The notes under the pieces were generated by a model that worked only from the letters and a program-made list of their open reading frames with translations, searched no databases and had not been told where the DNA came from. Source: Fodinibius sp041642155 (GTDB lineage: Bacteria; Bacteroidota; Rhodothermia; Balneolales; Balneolaceae). From it: a stretch of 7,010 nucleotides of DNA. The position numbers and the translations under genes are program-made. Below, piece by piece: positions 5,581-7,010 of this stretch. The stretch is taken from contig NZ_JBEPWZ010000150.1 in the NCBI RefSeq assembly GCF_041642155.1, positions 1 through 7,010 of the forward strand, written 5' to 3'. Numbering within the stretch: position 1 is the stretch's first letter; every line of letters begins with the position of its first letter.

Positions 5581-6324
5581 TTACCGTTTTCGTTTCCATT
5601 CGTAGCACAACAGGGCGGCACTGACGGAGGCATTCAGCGATTCCACATTGTTCTCCATGGCAATGCGAATCCGGTAATCGCAGTGTTCGAGGGTCTTCTG
5701 CCGGATGCCGCTGTCCTCGCTGCCGATGATGAAAGCGAGGGGACGATCGACTTCGAGGTCCCACAGCTCCCGGTCGCCCTCCATGTCGAGTCCGCCGATC
5801 CAGAAGCCGGCGTCTTTCAGTTTCAGGATCGCCTGATTCAAGTTGCCGGCCCGCACGATGGGGATGCGTCCCGCGGTACCGGCCGACGTCTTATACACCG
5901 TGGCCGTGACCGGAGCCTGCCGATGTTTGGGAACCAGCACGGCCGACAGTCCGGCCGCTGCGGCGGTGCGAAGGATGGCTCCGAAATTACCCGGATCTGT
6001 GATTTCGTCCAGCAGAAGAACAGCGGGGTAGAATGAGGTATCGATTTCATTGAGCCACTCTCCGAAATCAAGGTACGATACGGCACTCATCAACGCCACA
6101 ATCCCCTGGTCGTTTACCCCGCCTACGAGGTCGTATAGTTTGGCTCCCGGCACGTGTGAGATAGGAATGCGATGTTGAGAGGCCAGCTCAAAGATGCCAG
6201 AAAGCTGTGAGTCGCGCAGGGAGTCGCGCACAAAAATCTTCTCAAGGCGCCCGGCTTCATTGGCCAGGGCTTCTCGTATCGGGTTGCGACCGTATATATA
6301 AATATCGGAGTTTGTATCGGGCAT
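5581..6324 (-). CDS. rlmB: 23S rRNA (guanosine-2'-O-)-methyltransferase, TrmH/SpoU family
   Basis: This SPOUT-class enzyme uses S-adenosylmethionine to 2'-O-methylate a guanosine of 23S rRNA (G2251 in E. coli numbering, in the peptidyl-transferase P loop). At 247 residues it has the normal family length. Residues about 8-80 form the substrate-binding domain, opening IYIYGRNPIREAL and ending near NDQGIVAL. The catalytic knot domain shows motif 1 LLLDEITDPGNFGAILRTA (103-121, with N113 and R119), motif 2 IIGSEDSGI (199-207, with E203) and motif 3 NVESLNASVSAALL (226-239). GSEDSGI resembles Bacteroidota homologues as I recall them. Motif 3 reads IAMENN where IPM-G is usual, a mild divergence that spares SLN. 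Other TrmH-family targets cannot be fully excluded. The upstream 80 bp are shared with a divergent gene and show no Shine-Dalgarno. Confidence 0.9.
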   Translation of the reverse strand: MPDTNSDIYIYGRNPIREALANEAGRLEKIFVRDSLRDSQLSGIFELASQHRIPISHVPGAKLYDLVGGVNDQGIVALMSAVSYLDFGEWLNEIDTSFYPAVLLLDEITDPGNFGAILRTAAAAGLSAVLVPKHRQAPVTATVYKTSAGTAGRIPIVRAGNLNQAILKLKDAGFWIGGLDMEGDRELWDLEVDRPLAFIIGSEDSGIRQKTLEHCDYRIRIAMENNVESLNASVSAALLCYEWKRKR

Positions 6325-6404
6325 AAAAAACAGGATTGAAAAATCAACAATTTCGGTTAAGTTATAAGAACATGACGGCTTATTAAAAGATACGGAAAAA
6401 AGTT

Positions 6405-6752
6405 ATGAGCAATTCAAAGAGAAATAAAGACTGGAAGATCCCCTCCCGGGATAGAAGTATAAGAGATTCTATATACGGGCGGGGCCTATCGAAATTAATG
6501 AATCGAATCCATTCGGTATCGAGTATTTACATACTGGCCGGAACCTTGCAGATACTCCTGGGATTAACCGTTATAGCAGTTGCCATTTTAGGCTATGTGC
6601 AACCGCTTTGGCTGTCTACGCTGCTGACCGGAATGGCGAGTATCTCGGCCATGGCCGGGTTCTTCCTGGTGTATCACACGGTTTCGAAGATGCACGATCC
6701 GAACCTGTTGCTGCGCAACGCCATGAAAAGAGTGATGGAATCAAAGAATTAA
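6405..6752 (+). CDS. Small two-helix membrane protein of unknown function
   Basis: I do not recognise this 115-residue protein. The N-terminal 38 residues are strongly basic (many K and R), followed by two predicted membrane helices at about 41-65 (IYILAGTLQILLGLTVIAVA and on) and 68-91 (LWLSTLLTGMASISAMAGFF and on), then a basic tail with KMHDPNLLLRNAMKRV. The positive charges place both ends in the cytoplasm, forming a helical hairpin. No cysteine or obvious catalytic motif is present. A weak GGA lies 10 bases before the ATG; TATAAG at 6363-6368 may be a -10 box, but no -35 at normal distance is visible. One base separates its stop from the next gene's ATG, so the two are almost surely cotranscribed and translationally coupled. 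It diverges from rlmB across 80 bp. Confidence 0.75.
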   Translation: MSNSKRNKDWKIPSRDRSIRDSIYGRGLSKLMNRIHSVSSIYILAGTLQILLGLTVIAVAILGYVQPLWLSTLLTGMASISAMAGFFLVYHTVSKMHDPNLLLRNAMKRVMESKN

Positions 6753-6753
6753 T

Positions 6754-7010
6754 ATGACTGATTTTACGGATGAACAGGAGCAGCAGCGGATGCAATCGTA
6801 TATCACTATTCATTTGAAGAATGAAAAACAAGCGCTGCCCATAGAAGAACAGATTGAGGAACTGCACAAAAAAGATCGCAACAAATGGGTCATGATGGCG
6901 GTGAATGTCGCCGCACTGTTGATTTTCGGCTATTCCTTTTATTTCGATATTACCGAACTCAGTCAAACCGTTTTTCTGATTATAATAGCTATTTTCGGTA
7001 TCAATGTGGG
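6754..7010 (+). CDS. Membrane protein of unknown function, 3' end beyond the window
   Basis: The frame opens with MTDFTDEQEQQRMQSYITIH and stays open to the right edge (85 full codons), so the gene is partial. The first 45 residues are hydrophilic and charged, rich in E, Q and K, with a possible short amphipathic or coiled stretch at about 22-43 (KNEKQALPIEEQIEELHKKD). Two hydrophobic segments follow, at about 46-64 (WVMMAVNVAALLIFGYSFYF) and from 72 onward (TVFLIIIAIFGINV). I recognise no family. Its ATG lies one base after the stop of the preceding membrane-protein gene, which supports this start. The shared topology suggests the two products act together, but this is inference. Confidence 0.7.
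   Translation, partial: MTDFTDEQEQQRMQSYITIHLKNEKQALPIEEQIEELHKKDRNKWVMMAVNVAALLIFGYSFYFDITELSQTVFLIIIAIFGINV

Noticed and set aside
1..7010. CRISPR array, insertion sequence, integrase, toxin-antitoxin or defence genes
   Set aside because: No regularly spaced repeats of CRISPR length and no transposase, integrase or defence-type motif in any frame; the genes are housekeeping or small unknown membrane proteins.

Overview
The window looks like a chromosomal housekeeping segment of a free-living bacterium of about 50% GC. It carries six complete protein genes and one cut off by the right edge. No gene start has a clear Shine-Dalgarno sequence. Leaders are A/T-rich, and one upstream site fits the Bacteroidota TAnnTTTG promoter box. 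The rRNA methyltransferase has a GSEDSGI motif 2, which I recall as typical of Bacteroidota-type RlmB. The predicted exo-muramidase is a lipoprotein, as is common in that phylum. A member of Bacteroidota, Balneolota or Rhodothermota is the best guess; this is inference from style and was not checked by a search.

Layout: positions 1-342 hold no convincing gene, but contain a promoter-like site, one copy of a short repeat and two hairpins. A minus-strand pair follows, read right to left: mgsA (methylglyoxal synthase, 2979-2479), then a large thioredoxin-fold/six-hairpin protein of the DUF255/YyaL family (2439-343). They are 39 bp apart and probably form an operon. A second copy of the short repeat lies upstream of mgsA, so the two copies flank this pair. 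A 565-bp divergent gap (2980-3544) that is GC-rich and full of small inverted repeats leads to ndk (nucleoside diphosphate kinase, +, 3545-3976). A 278-bp gap follows, with a GUAA-tetraloop hairpin that has a possible alternative fold and an array of TAAC-type heptamers. It precedes a lipoprotein exo-beta-N-acetylmuramidase of the NamZ/DUF1343 family (+, 4255-5487). This gene converges on rlmB (23S rRNA Gm2251 methyltransferase, -, 6324-5581), with a strong hairpin between the two stops. Divergent from rlmB is a tightly packed pair of small unknown membrane proteins (+, 6405-6752 and 6754 to the edge).

How they fit together: mgsA opens the methylglyoxal bypass of lower glycolysis, ndk balances nucleoside triphosphates, the NamZ-like enzyme trims or recycles peptidoglycan, and RlmB matures the ribosome. 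Apart from the mgsA/DUF255 and membrane-protein pairs, the genes look like independent units. I see no mobile-element gene, CRISPR array, tRNA, rRNA or defence system. The less ordinary material is in the intergenic regions.
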